From positions 6,510,001 to 6,574,000 of the forward strand of contig NZ_JACBZH010000001.1 in assembly GCF_013407855.1 (NCBI RefSeq): a stretch of 64,000 bases of DNA, given 5' to 3'. The notes under the pieces were generated by a model, which did no database searches, had not been told where the DNA came from, and saw nothing but the letters and a program-made list of their open reading frames with translations. The position numbers and the translations under genes were made by a program. How positions within the stretch are numbered: position 1 is the first letter of the stretch; each line of letters begins with the position of its first letter. The DNA comes from Actinopolymorpha rutila. Lineage in GTDB: Bacteria > Actinomycetota > Actinomycetes > Propionibacteriales > Actinopolymorphaceae. Shown in pieces: positions 8,623-16,996 of the stretch.

Positions 8623-9285
8623 ATGCACGCAAGGCTGTATTCCACTGAGGATCTGCACGAGCGAGCCGCAGATGCACGGACGCTCGCCGTGCAGCTGTGC
8701 CACGGTGAGGACGAGCCACGTGCTCGCACAACGGGTGAACGCAGTGAGCAGCTCAGCGACCAGGGCGAAGCGCATCACTTCCACCAACTCGCCGCTGCCG
8801 AGCGCGTCCGCGCAGTCGCCGGGCGAAGCGTCGCGAACCTCCTCCGACAGCTGTCCGCCGACACACGTCGCCGACTCATCGAAGAAGGGCCTGCCCTCAG
8901 CCCGCACGAGCGTGACCAAGCCGCCGCAGAACGGGACATGGCCGCCCACTACCGAGACTGGATCGCCGATCAACGCAAAATAGACGCCGACAAACGCGAT
9001 CGGATCGCCGACGAACGAGATCACGCCGCCGACGAACGCGGCCGCCGCACCGAGCACCAACAGCGCCACGCCGACGAGCGCGAACGCCTGCTCAACGAGC
9101 GCGAACACCTCATCGCCGAACGCGAGCGGATCGCCGACGAGCGGGACCAGGCCGCCAGCCCCCAAGCCCGACAGCCGCCGCGCTCTACGACCCGCACACC
9201 TGAGCACACCACGTCTCAAGCAGAACGTGCTCGGCCTCCAGCGGTGGGCGACAAGGACGGTGACGGCGCCGACCTGTTGTCCTAG
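8623..9285 (+). CDS. Charged DERD-repeat coiled-coil protein
   Basis: 220 aa, soluble. Residues about 95-175 are a run of near-heptad units built on RDxIADERD / DERERLLNERE, expected to form a long charged helix or coiled coil. The C-terminus is Pro/Ser/Thr-rich and disordered. The minus-strand ORF over the same DNA encodes only a hydrophobic mirror of the repeats and was rejected. No ribosome site is clear before ATG 8623, so the start is uncertain. Proteins with ADERD repeats occur in actinobacteria, often as N-terminal extensions; no function is claimed. Confidence 0.55.
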   Translation: MHARLYSTEDLHERAADARTLAVQLCHGEDEPRARTTGERSEQLSDQGEAHHFHQLAAAERVRAVAGRSVANLLRQLSADTRRRLIEEGPALSPHERDQAAAERDMAAHYRDWIADQRKIDADKRDRIADERDHAADERGRRTEHQQRHADERERLLNEREHLIAERERIADERDQAASPQARQPPRSTTRTPEHTTSQAERARPPAVGDKDGDGADLLS

Positions 9286-9393
9286 CCAGTGGACGGCGGT
9301 GGACAGCTGACCTCGACAGCGTCCCGGAGAGCATGGCACCGGCGGGTGCCTGCTGATCGTTGGCAGGCGCCCGCCGGTGGCGACAGGAGATGG

Positions 9394-10860
9394 TCAGGCC
9401 CCTACGGCCTCCGTGCGCTTGCTGCGGATCGCGATGACGATCACGGCGAGGGTCAGCGCGAGGAACACCGTCGAGCCGGTGAAGGCGGTGGCGATAGCTT
9501 CGGCCAGCGTGTGGTGTTGCACCGCCAGCGGAGACGCGCCGACCGGGTGCCCGGCCGCGTGTCGGCTGGCCGTGCCGAACAGCGTCACCAGAATGCCGAG
9601 CCCGAGCGCACCCCCGACCTGCTGGGTCACATTGACCAGTCCGGATGCGGCGCCGGCGTCGCGTGGTTCGACGCCTGCCAATGAGGCGGTGGTGAGCGGG
9701 ATGAACACAATGCCGATACCGAGGCCGAGGAAGACCATCGGCACCACGATGTGGGGGAAGTACTGGCTTGTAGAGGAGAGCCGACTCAGGAACGCCATGC
9801 TCGTCAAGGCGACCGCGGTTCCGACGATCATCAGCCGCCTGCCACCGAGACGCGGCACCAGCCTCGGCACGATTCGAACCATCGCGAACAGTCCGACGGT
9901 CATCGGCAGGAAAGCGAACCCGGCTTTGACGGGACTGTAGTCGCGTACCCCTTGCAGGTACTGCGTGAGGAAGAAGAACATCCCGAACATTCCGCCGACG
10001 AGCAGCAGGCGCGCGACGTAGGAAGCGCTGCGCTCGCGGTCGGCGAACAGTCGCAGCGGAGTGATCGGGTGCTCGGCCCTCCGCTCGGTACGTACGAAGG
10101 CGGCGAGCAGCGCGGCACCGAGAACGAACGCCACCAGCGTCACAGTGTCGCTCCACCCGTCGGACGCCGCTCTGACCAGCCCGTACACCACCGACGACAT
10201 GCCCAGGGTCGAAGTGACCGCGCCCGCGAGGTCGAAGTGTCCCTGCCTGCGTTCGGTCTCGGGCAGGAACCGCGGTGCGAGCAGGATGATGGCGACCCCG
10301 ATCGGAATGTTGATGAACAGCGACCAGCGCCATGACACCCAGTCAGTGAGGATGCCGCCCAGGACGAGCCCGACGCTGGCACCGCCGGAGCTGACCGCGC
10401 TGTACAGTCCGATCGCCCGCAACCGCTGGGGTCCTTCGGGGAACGACGACGTGAGTAGGGCAAGCGTGGACGGAGCGGCTATCGCCGCCCCGATGCCCTG
10501 CGCGGCACGGGCGGCCAGCAACCATTCCGCCGACACCGCGAGACCGCCGAGGAACGACGCGAGAGTGAAGACGGTGATGCCTGCGACGAAGACCCGGCGC
10601 CGCCCGAGCAGGTCGCCGGCGCGGGCGCCGAGGAGGAGGAGTCCCCCGAAGGCAAGACTGTAGATGTTCTGCACCCAGGAGAGGTTGGTCGGTGAGAAGT
10701 GCAGTGATCCGCTGATCGTCGGGAGTGCGATCGTCACGATCGTCGCGTCGAGGATGATCATGAGTTGGCAGGCGAGGATGAGTACGAGAGCGAAGGTCGT
10801 GGCGTGGCGCCCCACCCCCAACCTGGGGATAGGGTCTGCCGCGCTGACGGACGTCGTCAT
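9394..10860 (-). CDS. DHA2-type MFS multidrug exporter (14 TM)
   Basis: 488 aa. Start MTTSVSAADP follows GAAGGGAT. About 14 hydrophobic helices. MFS motif A (LLLLGARAGDLLGRRRVF) follows TM2 and the DHA2 motif C region (GLVLGGILTDWVSWRWSLFIN) is present. The N-terminal DATIVTIALPTI signature is typical of EmrB/QacA-like proton antiporters. It is divergent from the TetR gene with two operators between them, the classic arrangement for a drug-inducible exporter. Substrate unknown. Confidence 0.92.
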   Translation of the reverse strand: MTTSVSAADPIPRLGVGRHATTFALVLILACQLMIILDATIVTIALPTISGSLHFSPTNLSWVQNIYSLAFGGLLLLGARAGDLLGRRRVFVAGITVFTLASFLGGLAVSAEWLLAARAAQGIGAAIAAPSTLALLTSSFPEGPQRLRAIGLYSAVSSGGASVGLVLGGILTDWVSWRWSLFINIPIGVAIILLAPRFLPETERRQGHFDLAGAVTSTLGMSSVVYGLVRAASDGWSDTVTLVAFVLGAALLAAFVRTERRAEHPITPLRLFADRERSASYVARLLLVGGMFGMFFFLTQYLQGVRDYSPVKAGFAFLPMTVGLFAMVRIVPRLVPRLGGRRLMIVGTAVALTSMAFLSRLSSTSQYFPHIVVPMVFLGLGIGIVFIPLTTASLAGVEPRDAGAASGLVNVTQQVGGALGLGILVTLFGTASRHAAGHPVGASPLAVQHHTLAEAIATAFTGSTVFLALTLAVIVIAIRSKRTEAVGA

Positions 10861-10903
10861 GAAGTGACTGATCCCTTCGGATGACATACAGGAAGTGCTA
10901 AAG

Positions 10904-10941
10904 TGGAGGCGCCCTCCAGAACTATACGGAGGCACCCTCCG
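10904..10941. promoter_or_regulatory. Twin TetR operators in the MFS/TetR intergenic region
   Basis: Two perfect inverted repeats of the same design: TGGAGG-CGC-CCTCCA (10904-10918) and CGGAGG-CAC-CCTCCG (10927-10941), centres 23 bp apart, about two helical turns. They sit between the divergent starts at 10860 and 10970 and are the probable binding sites of the adjacent TetR protein. Confidence 0.75.
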
Positions 10942-10969
10942 GTTTGCAAACGATTCGGAGACCGTTTCG

Positions 10970-11554
10970 ATGACCATGAGCGAGCAGGCGCTGAACAGCC
11001 GTCGCCCGAAGCGTGCCGACGCCCGCCGCAACTACGACAAGGTGCTGGGCGCGGCCCGCGCGGCATTCGCCGAACAGGGCACCAATGCCTCACTGGAGGA
11101 GATCGCGCGCCGTGCTGGCGTGGGCATCGGCACGCTGTACCGACACTTCGGGACTCGACAGGATCTGCTGGAGGCCGTGTACCTCGACGAGGTCGAGGCA
11201 CTGTGCCAGTCAGCGGAGGACTTCGCCGACCTGCCGCCGTGGGAGGCGCTCGTCAGCTGGCTGAACCGGTTCGTTTCCTACGTCTCGACCAAGAGGGCCC
11301 TGGCAGAGGAACTCGCGGCGACCGTCGGCATGGAGACCGAAGTCTTCAAGAAGTGCCACGACGCGATCTTCTCCGCAGGCGAGCCCCTGCTAGAGCGCGC
11401 CCAGGCGGCGCGCGCCGTCCGCTCCGACGCGGCCTTCGGTGACGTGATCCGCCTGGTCAGCGGGGTGACGATGATCAAGGGCGCAAAGCCGGAAGACATC
11501 GAACGAATCCTCGCGATGGCCCTGGACGGCCTGCGTTACACACCGCCGGCTTGA
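10970..11554 (+). CDS. TetR family repressor
   Basis: 194 aa. The N-terminal HTH is ASLEEIARRAGVGIGTLYRHF with the usual preceding helix (NYDKVLGAARAAFAEQG); the C-terminal ligand-binding half (about 75-190) resembles the SbtR-type C-terminal domain. Start ATG 10970 (or 10976) was preferred over an upstream ATG at 10895 that would place coding sequence over the operators. It probably represses both itself and the divergent MFS exporter. Confidence 0.88.
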   Translation: MTMSEQALNSRRPKRADARRNYDKVLGAARAAFAEQGTNASLEEIARRAGVGIGTLYRHFGTRQDLLEAVYLDEVEALCQSAEDFADLPPWEALVSWLNRFVSYVSTKRALAEELAATVGMETEVFKKCHDAIFSAGEPLLERAQAARAVRSDAAFGDVIRLVSGVTMIKGAKPEDIERILAMALDGLRYTPPA

Positions 11555-11638
11555 GTCAGGCTCAGCCTCGGACCACTCCTGGGTTCTACCCGACGGGCTC
11601 GCGCTTCTGGCCTGGGACCGGCCTTCGCGGGAGACGCC

Positions 11639-11805
11639 AGCGACGACGTACCCGTCGAGCAACTGGTCGCGGAGTTGCCGCGCGGCGTGACGTACCGCGT
11701 CGCATTCGCCGCCGGCAGCCGCACAGTTCCACAACCTTCCTGAGCACGCAACGCGATGCCGTTGTCCACCGGGCTGCGGACCTCGCCGAACGTAGCTCGA
11801 GGACT
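11639..11805 (+). pseudogene. Remnant of a DUF6247-type antitoxin / RelE-type toxin pair
   Basis: The sequence encodes an antitoxin tail (DDVPVEQLVAELP) followed by the overlapping toxin start VTYRVAFAAGS, then frameshifts and stops. It is nearly the same DNA as 42040-42195, where a complete antitoxin is followed by VTYRVAFAAGAAAQFHNL. Both the antitoxin 5' part and the toxin 3' part are missing here. It abuts the SNF2 relic on the opposite strand. Confidence 0.65.
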
Positions 11806-12210
11806 CGCTGGTCGACGCTGTCCTCGCACAGCAACCGGTGCACGTCCACGCGGCGCACCTGGCCCATCCTGTGCCCCCGAGCGACAGCCTGCTCCTCGAT
11901 CGACGGCGTCAGCTGCGGCTCGGCGATGATGATCACCGACGAGGCCTGGATGTTCAGGCCCACGCCGCCCGCCTGGATCTGGGAGATCAGCCCCGGCAGG
12001 CCCCCGGGCGGCAGTGAACTCGTCCACCATCGGCTGGCGGTCCGTCGGCGAAATGTCCCCGGTCAGCGAGCCGACGACATGCACGTCTGGTATGCCATCA
12101 CGCCCAGAGCCCAGCACCTTTGTCACCGTCTTTCAGCACGTCGCGGAAGTACGAGAACACCACGACCTTGCGCCCGCCGTCCGCGACCTCGCCGACGATC
12201 CGGAGCAGCC
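11806..12210 (-). pseudogene. SNF2-family helicase C-terminal fragment
   Basis: Three reading frames together give a helicase C-terminal domain: KVVVFSYFRDVLK, then VTKVLGSGRDGIPDVHVVG...PTDRQPMVDEF, then GLNIQASSVIIIAEPQLTPS and HRMGQVRRVDVHRLLCEDSV. The AHRMGQ and GLNIQA motifs identify helicase motifs V-VI of SNF2 proteins. There are at least two frameshifts (about 12010 and 12135), no N-terminal part, and the C-terminus stops at the TA remnant. The 5' break is 3-4 bp from repeat A2. Confidence 0.75.
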
Positions 12211-12213
12211 TTG

Positions 12214-12610
12214 GTGGTCTCAGACGTGGTCTCATTCGCCTACGTCCGCCGATGGTCGGCGGCGGCCGCGGATGGCGCTGACCTGCGCAGACGTACCTGG
12301 GCGGAGGCCGGTGAACGGGCGTCCTTGGCCCTGAAAAGCAGAAGGTCGGCGGTTCGACCCCGCCCCTGCCCACCACATTCCCGCAGGTCAGCGACTTTGA
12401 GGCTCCCGGCAGATACCTGTCGGGAGCCTGTCGTAACTGAGACCAGCAGGCCGGAAACTGAGACCACCGGCGGCATCGTGCCTGGTCAGCGGCCTGTGAA
12501 GCTCCGCTTCGGAAGCGGAAGGTCGGCCAAGGGTTCTGGCCACTGCGTCCAATGCGTCCATGGTCGATGCGGCTGTTCGTCCTGTGCGTCACGCGCTCCA
12601 CAGGCGACAA
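12214..12610 (+). repeat. Class A repeat, copy A2 (full length)
   Basis: Reference copy. Left arm: TGGTCTCAGACGTGGTCTCA. Core: tRNA-Phe-like 12330-12375. Right arm: 12-bp hairpin GGCTCCCGGCAG-ATAC-CTGTCGGGAGCC (12401-12428), then CTGAGACC at 12437 and 12458, the inverse of the left-arm motifs. A tail follows with a small hairpin CCGCTTC-GGAAGCGG and the direct repeat TGCGTCCAATGCGTCC. Upstream of the core, GGGCGGA can pair with the CCTGCCC acceptor strand with one mismatch, a vestige of a whole tRNA. Confidence 0.8.
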
Positions 12611-13664
12611 CCCGTGCGCCAGCGCCGATCGCCTTATCGCCAGGTGAGCCCGAGGATGGCGCCCCACCGTAGCCATGTCTGAGCGTGTGGCGGGGCACTG
12701 CCCAAGGTCGCGGGCCTGCACGCAGGACGGTCCGCCGCTCACATGGGTCTGCTCCTCCGGCCTGGGCCGGTGGTCAGCGTCACCCGCCGCCCGCGAGCGG
12801 AGCCCCAGGTCCGGGGGACCCGCCCGCTGGGCGGCAGCGTGACCCCGCGTTCCCAGGGGCGTAGGAACGCGGGCGGCGTCGGTAAGCCGCTCGGTCGGGC
12901 CATCAGCGGGGGCGACCATCGGCCAGGCCTGCACAGCACCGACGCTAGCCCTACTAACGAAATGCGGCCCGACTGGTTACGGCGGCAATCTCGTCCGGAC
13001 GTGGCGCCGCCGGCTACTTCCGTCCTGGACTCCGGCTGCCACATCACAGATCGCGCGCGCTCGCGCCGAGCCACATGATCACGAGCCAGTACCAGGGCAC
13101 CGCCTGAATCTACGTGCCGCAGCGACAGCGCCCCAAGCTGACAAGCCCAGCGCCATCTCCGCTGTCCAGTCGTTCTGCGCCGATGCGGCCGAGGTCGGTG
13201 CGATCACCGCGTCGCCAGCGGAGCTCACCGCCGAAGGTCGCGAACCTCGGCCGCACCTCGGGCCTGTCGGTGGCCGCGATGGAAGCACTCCTCCGGACCG
13301 TCCGAGCTTCGGGCATCACCGACTACGCCCTGGCGATTGCCATCGATTCCTCTTCAGAGGCATCGATGGCAATGCGTCTCGACGAGCAAGAGCAAGCGTG
13401 CCAAGCAGACGTTCCCTGTGACCTGCATCACGGCAGAAGATGCTGTGAGCTGCCCGAACACGTGAAGGAGGCCTGGGCCGTGATCGGCCCAAGTGAGCAA
13501 TGACCCCGGATGGCTCAGCGACCTCCGGGGTTGTTGCTCAGTAGCGGTTCGGAGCGCTCGGGTACGAGCCGAGCTCCAAATCGGCGGGAACGTTCAGGCG
13601 GATCGGCGCCTCCTTAGGGATGAAGTGACTCATCGAGTCGGTAGCCGTAGGGAAGAGAGCGCGG
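12611..13664. other. 1-kb region without a supportable gene; several strong inverted repeats
   Basis: Short ORFs here lack family resemblance and good start sites. Notable structure: CCCGCGTTCC/GGAACGCGGG (12844-12873); a 38-nt palindrome at 13336-13373 with arms ATTGCCATCGAT/ATCGATGGCAAT and an inner CCTCT-TC-AGAGG; and a 15-bp stem with two mismatches at 13496-13538 (ACCCCGGA/TCCGGGGT) that looks like a terminator. A plus-strand ORF at 13114-13503 crosses the palindrome and is not credible on composition. Confidence 0.5.
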
Positions 13665-14564
13665 ATGCGAGCGATGCCGTATGTCGAGGGAGTGGAGCAC
13701 CGGTTTGTCGAAGCGGGCGGGGTGCGCTTCCACGTGGCCGAAGCGGGTCCGGCGGAGGGAACGCCGGTCCTGTTCCTCCATGGGTTCCCGCAGCACTGGT
13801 ACGCGTGGCGGCACGTGGTCCCGCTCCTGGCCGGCCGTCACCGGCTGATCATGCCCGACTTCCGGGGTTTCGGATGGTCCGACGCCCCATACCGGGGCTA
13901 TGACACCGGCACCCGAGCAGACGACGTGCTGGCGCTGATGGATGCGCTGGAACTGGACCGAGTGCTTCTGGTCGGCCATGAGTGGGGGGCGTGGGTCGGC
14001 TTCATGGCCTGTATCCGGGCACCCGAACGCTTCGACCGCTTCCTCGCGCTCAGCATGATCCATCCGTGGCCGGAGCATCGGCGCCTCATTCGGCACGCCT
14101 GGCGGCAGTGGTACACGATCGCGTGGGAGTATCCGGTGATCGGCGGCGCGCTGCTGCGACACTGGCCCACGTTCACCAGATACATCCTTCGCAGAGGAGT
14201 GACCAACCCGGATGTGTGGCGACGTGCCGACCTCGACGAGTTCACTGAGTCCGTACGAGCGCGGGCGCGGGCCCATGCGGGCCGAGCGCTGCACTGGCAG
14301 TACGTCTTGCGGGACATCCCACGGCTCCTCATCGGCCACCACCGGGCGCTCCGGCTGACCGTGCCGACGACACTCCTCTTCGGCACAGACGACTTCGCCA
14401 TGTCGCCCGAGGCACTGGCAGGAGGCGAACGGCACGCCACCGATCTGGTTGTTCGCGTCGTTCCGGGCGGCCACTACCTCGCCGATGAGCAGCCCGGCCT
14501 CGTCGCGGACGCGATCAGGTCGCTGTCCGCCGGATCCGCGCACGCGCAGGAACCGGTCGGGTGA
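13665..14564 (+). CDS. Alpha/beta-fold hydrolase, epoxide-hydrolase-like, Glu at the nucleophile position
   Basis: 299 aa. The oxyanion HGFP motif is at 40-43 and the nucleophile elbow is VGHEWGAW (E106) where epoxide hydrolases and haloalkane dehalogenases carry Asp in GHDWG. The acid strand GTDDFAMSP and the late His in PGGHYLADEQP complete a triad-like set. A cap domain rich in Trp/Arg (about 135-225) is present. The stop overlaps the sigma factor start (GTGA), so the two are co-translated. Whether Glu106 is catalytic is unknown. Confidence 0.85.
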   Translation: MRAMPYVEGVEHRFVEAGGVRFHVAEAGPAEGTPVLFLHGFPQHWYAWRHVVPLLAGRHRLIMPDFRGFGWSDAPYRGYDTGTRADDVLALMDALELDRVLLVGHEWGAWVGFMACIRAPERFDRFLALSMIHPWPEHRRLIRHAWRQWYTIAWEYPVIGGALLRHWPTFTRYILRRGVTNPDVWRRADLDEFTESVRARARAHAGRALHWQYVLRDIPRLLIGHHRALRLTVPTTLLFGTDDFAMSPEALAGGERHATDLVVRVVPGGHYLADEQPGLVADAIRSLSAGSAHAQEPVG

Positions 14565-15064
14565 ACGGCGACTCCGAGCATGCCGCCGCTCTGGTCCGGG
14601 CCGCCCAGCGGGGCGACCGCATGGCCATACACGATCTGCTCGACCTGCTGGCCCCCTACGTCGGCCGGATCTGCGGCCCGATCGCGCTGGATGACGGGCC
14701 CGACGCCGCACAAGAAGCGCTCATCGCGATCTTTCGTGGCATCCGGGGGCTGCGCGATCCCGCAGCGGTCTTCGGGTGGGCACGGTCGATCGCGATCCGG
14801 GAGGCGATACGGATGGCGCGACGCTCGCAACACACCCGCGCCACTGACCTGGACGACGTGCCACAGCCCGGCGATCCCCTCCTGGCCGCCGACGTCCGCG
14901 ATGTCCTGTGCCGACTGTCACCAGAGCACCGCGCCGTCCTCGTGCTTCGTGATCTGGAGGGTCACGGCGAACGGGCCGTGGGCGAACTGCTGGAGATATC
15001 GACCGGGACGGTGAAGTCCCGGCTGCACAGGGCGCGGCTCAGCTTCCGGAAGGCATGGAGATGA
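14561..15064 (+). CDS. ECF-type RNA polymerase sigma factor
   Basis: 167 aa. Region 2 is recognisable (DDGPDAAQEALIAIFRGIRGL...VFGWARSIAIREAI) as is region 4 (LSPEHRAVLVLRDLEGHGERAV, then GTVKSRLHRARLSFRKAW). GTG start overlaps the hydrolase stop. The gene downstream overlaps its 3' end by 4 nt, so three genes form one operon. No membrane anti-sigma factor is adjacent; the SRPBCC-like protein takes the position where one usually sits. Confidence 0.9.
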   Translation: MNGDSEHAAALVRAAQRGDRMAIHDLLDLLAPYVGRICGPIALDDGPDAAQEALIAIFRGIRGLRDPAAVFGWARSIAIREAIRMARRSQHTRATDLDDVPQPGDPLLAADVRDVLCRLSPEHRAVLVLRDLEGHGERAVGELLEISTGTVKSRLHRARLSFRKAWR

Positions 15065-15549
15065 CCGACACGATCTGGCCCGAGGCCGACCTCGACCCCG
15101 TACGCCGCCTACGCGTCATGGCAGCGGTCATCCCCGGCGCGGTGTACGCCGAAGACGTCCTACCCCTGTCCTTCGACGAGGTCTGGGCGGTCGCCGCCGA
15201 CCTCGAAAACGAATTCCCGCGGCTGCTCACCGACGTCCGCACCATGCGGATCACCCGGGCGGACGGAGAACGGCTGGAGGCCTTGGCACGAGGACGCTTC
15301 GGGCAGCGAGCCCGGTTCGATGTCGTGCTCCGGCCGGGATGGTGCTGGATGCAGAGCCGGTTCCTGCTGGGAGGAATGGCGGCTGCGGCCGAGGCGGACC
15401 GGACAAGGTTCGCGTTCATGGGTACGCTCCGCGTACCCGGCGCCCGCCTCCTCCACCCGTTGTCACACGCCCTCGGTGCTTCCCCGGGCTCCAGGGTGAT
15501 CCACCGAATGGCGAGGCGAGCCTCCGCGCGTGCGCAGGAGCCCCAGTAG
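15061..15549 (+). CDS. SRPBCC-like protein of unknown function
   Basis: 162 aa from ATG 15061, chosen because GGAAGG is 7 nt upstream; ATG 15055 would be too close to it. The fold is suggested by LPLSFDEVWAVAADLENEFP and the beta strands RFDVVLRPGWCWMQSR and RTRFAFMGTLRVPG. The C-terminus is Arg/Ala-rich. It is translationally coupled to the ECF sigma factor, so a ligand-sensing role for that factor is possible, but this is inference from position only. Confidence 0.7.
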   Translation: MTDTIWPEADLDPVRRLRVMAAVIPGAVYAEDVLPLSFDEVWAVAADLENEFPRLLTDVRTMRITRADGERLEALARGRFGQRARFDVVLRPGWCWMQSRFLLGGMAAAAEADRTRFAFMGTLRVPGARLLHPLSHALGASPGSRVIHRMARRASARAQEPQ

Positions 15550-15696
15550 TACTGCAGAAAATCCAACGGATATGGGATCGCGCCGCCGGAGGTGTGGGGT
15601 CCCCCTCAGCGGACACCCGGAGTGCGACGGCGCTGCCGTCGCGACCTGCGAAGGCGCCGTCTCAGATAACTCCTAGCGTCCCCGGAAAGGGAGACC

Positions 15697-16050
15697 ATGT
15701 TCATCGCCTACGTCACGGTGACCATCCTGGCCGCCGTCTTCACCGGCAGCGCCGCCGTCACCTACCTGATCGGCCACGACTACCCCAAGGCGCAAATGGC
15801 GATGAAGCGGCTGCCACTCTCGTGGGGACCGAAGCTGGGCAGCCTGCTGGCGGCCGGAGCCGTGGGCCTGGTGGCCGGGTTCGCGGTGCCACTGCTGGGG
15901 CTGCTCGCCGCAGTTGGTCTGGAGCTGTACTTCATCGGCGCGCTCATCGCCCACCGGCGGGTGGGCTCCCGGAAGCTCGTCGGCTGGGCGGTCTTCTTCG
16001 CCACCGAGTCCGCCGCCCTGGCCGTGCACCTCGGCTACCACGGCTTTTAG
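15697..16050 (+). CDS. DoxX-like small integral membrane protein
   Basis: 117 aa with four hydrophobic segments (about 3-22, 45-65, 67-88, 95-112) and the DoxX-like pattern FTGSAAVTYLIGHDYPKAQM. Good GGAAAGGGAG ribosome site. A 150-bp spacer separates it from the sigma operon, so it may have its own promoter. DoxX-family members associate with quinone or thiol redox; nothing here specifies a partner. Confidence 0.8.
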   Translation: MFIAYVTVTILAAVFTGSAAVTYLIGHDYPKAQMAMKRLPLSWGPKLGSLLAAGAVGLVAGFAVPLLGLLAAVGLELYFIGALIAHRRVGSRKLVGWAVFFATESAALAVHLGYHGF

Positions 16051-16129
16051 TAACTCAGCACCGCGCGGACTCTCGGGTGCAACGGGCCCTCGCGTCAGGG
16101 TTGACGCGTGAGACAAGCAGAAGGGTGCG

Positions 16130-16365
16130 CGGCATGAACGTGCTGCTTAAGCCGCCCGAGCCTCGTTTTGGGCAGTTACATCCAATGAGCTCCACAACAA
16201 CAGCGAGCCCCGACGCGCTGTCGTGGCGCAGATCCTGGCATACACGGCCCCGACCGCCATGGGCACAGATACGGCGGTGCCCTTCTCCGTGTCTTCGGCC
16301 GGGGCGCCCAGGACCGGAGCATGCCCGGCGCGCGCGTCTCTGGCGTGGTCTCAGACGTGGTAGCC
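16130..16365 (+). repeat. Degenerate class B repeat, copy B3
   Basis: CCGAGCCTCGTTTTGGGCAG followed by TTACATCCAATGAG (16156-16187) matches the tail of B1, B2 and B4. TGGTCTCAGACGTGGT, the left-arm motif, lies downstream near 16340-16360 without its second GGTCTCA. The two pieces are in reversed order relative to B1, implying rearrangement. No gene is seen in 16051-16461. Confidence 0.45.
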
Positions 16366-16461
16366 GTTGATCACCTTCTTTGACCGCCCGCTGTTGCACG
16401 TGGATTGCACGACAATCCAACGAGCGCCGTTGGGAGTCGCCGCGGCCTCAGCGAGCGGACA

Positions 16462-16920
16462 TCATCGACGTCTTCTCGGCGGCTGGTAGGTGACTGCATT
16501 GGGTTCGGCGCCACGCTCAGTCAGCCGCCGGCGGAAGTCGGCTTCCTCTGCGGGGGTCAGTGCCAACCACAACCCGCGGCCATTGTCGCTCGCACTGTAG
16601 ATCTCCTCGTCGGTCTCGCTGCGACCCTCCACACCGATCGTGAACGGCGACACAGCCACCACCAGCTCGAACTGCTCGTCATCGTCAACGTCCACCTCGA
16701 TGTCTACTTGGCCGCAGTGACGACGCTCGGCAAGCTGCCCCAACGCGCGTACGGCGCCTTGTACCTGCGCGGGCCAGGGCAGGTCAGTGATGACGTCGAC
16801 CCACACCCGTCGAAGTGCCCCCCGAAGAACCCGCAGTCCCTCCTCATGAGCGGCGATCACCGCGACTTCATCCGCGTCATCGTCGAGAACGAATGGGCGT
16901 CGGCAGACTGATGTGGACAC
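16462..16920 (-). CDS. Hypothetical acidic protein
   Basis: 152 aa from GTG 16920, which has GGGAGGT just upstream. Two halves: an N-terminal helix-rich part (VAVIAAHEEGLRVLRGALRR) and an acidic beta region (QVDIEVDVDDDEQFELVVAV) ending in a basic tail. The C-terminal LWLALTPAEEADFRRRLTE looks like an amphipathic helix. No family is recognised. Codon use on this strand is better than on the plus-strand alternative. Confidence 0.6.
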   Translation of the reverse strand: MSTSVCRRPFVLDDDADEVAVIAAHEEGLRVLRGALRRVWVDVITDLPWPAQVQGAVRALGQLAERRHCGQVDIEVDVDDDEQFELVVAVSPFTIGVEGRSETDEEIYSASDNGRGLWLALTPAEEADFRRRLTERGAEPNAVTYQPPRRRR

Positions 16921-16996
16921 GCCACCTCCCGGGTCGAGGACGAGCTGTCGATTTAGCGGCCTCGTCGAGCCCACCGGCGAAGTTCGCTGATGTTGT

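Noticed and set aside
8002..9339. 445-aa minus-strand ORF with hydrophobic VGD repeats
   Set aside because: Mirror of the DERD repeats on the plus strand; it also crosses the non-coding block.
12214..12466. Integron attC sites
   Set aside because: Direct orientation and hairpins are suggestive, but there are no R'/R'' RYYYAAC core sites and cargo modules are multi-gene with their own promoters.
12098..12934. Minus-strand ORFs reading GRGGVEPPTFRFSG in several places
   Set aside because: These are translations of the antisense of the tRNA-like core and of the repeat arms; the recurrence reflects repeated DNA, not a protein family.
13114..13503. 129-aa plus-strand ORF
   Set aside because: Passes through the 38-nt palindrome, begins with low-complexity Arg/Ser/Pro sequence and has no ribosome site or family.
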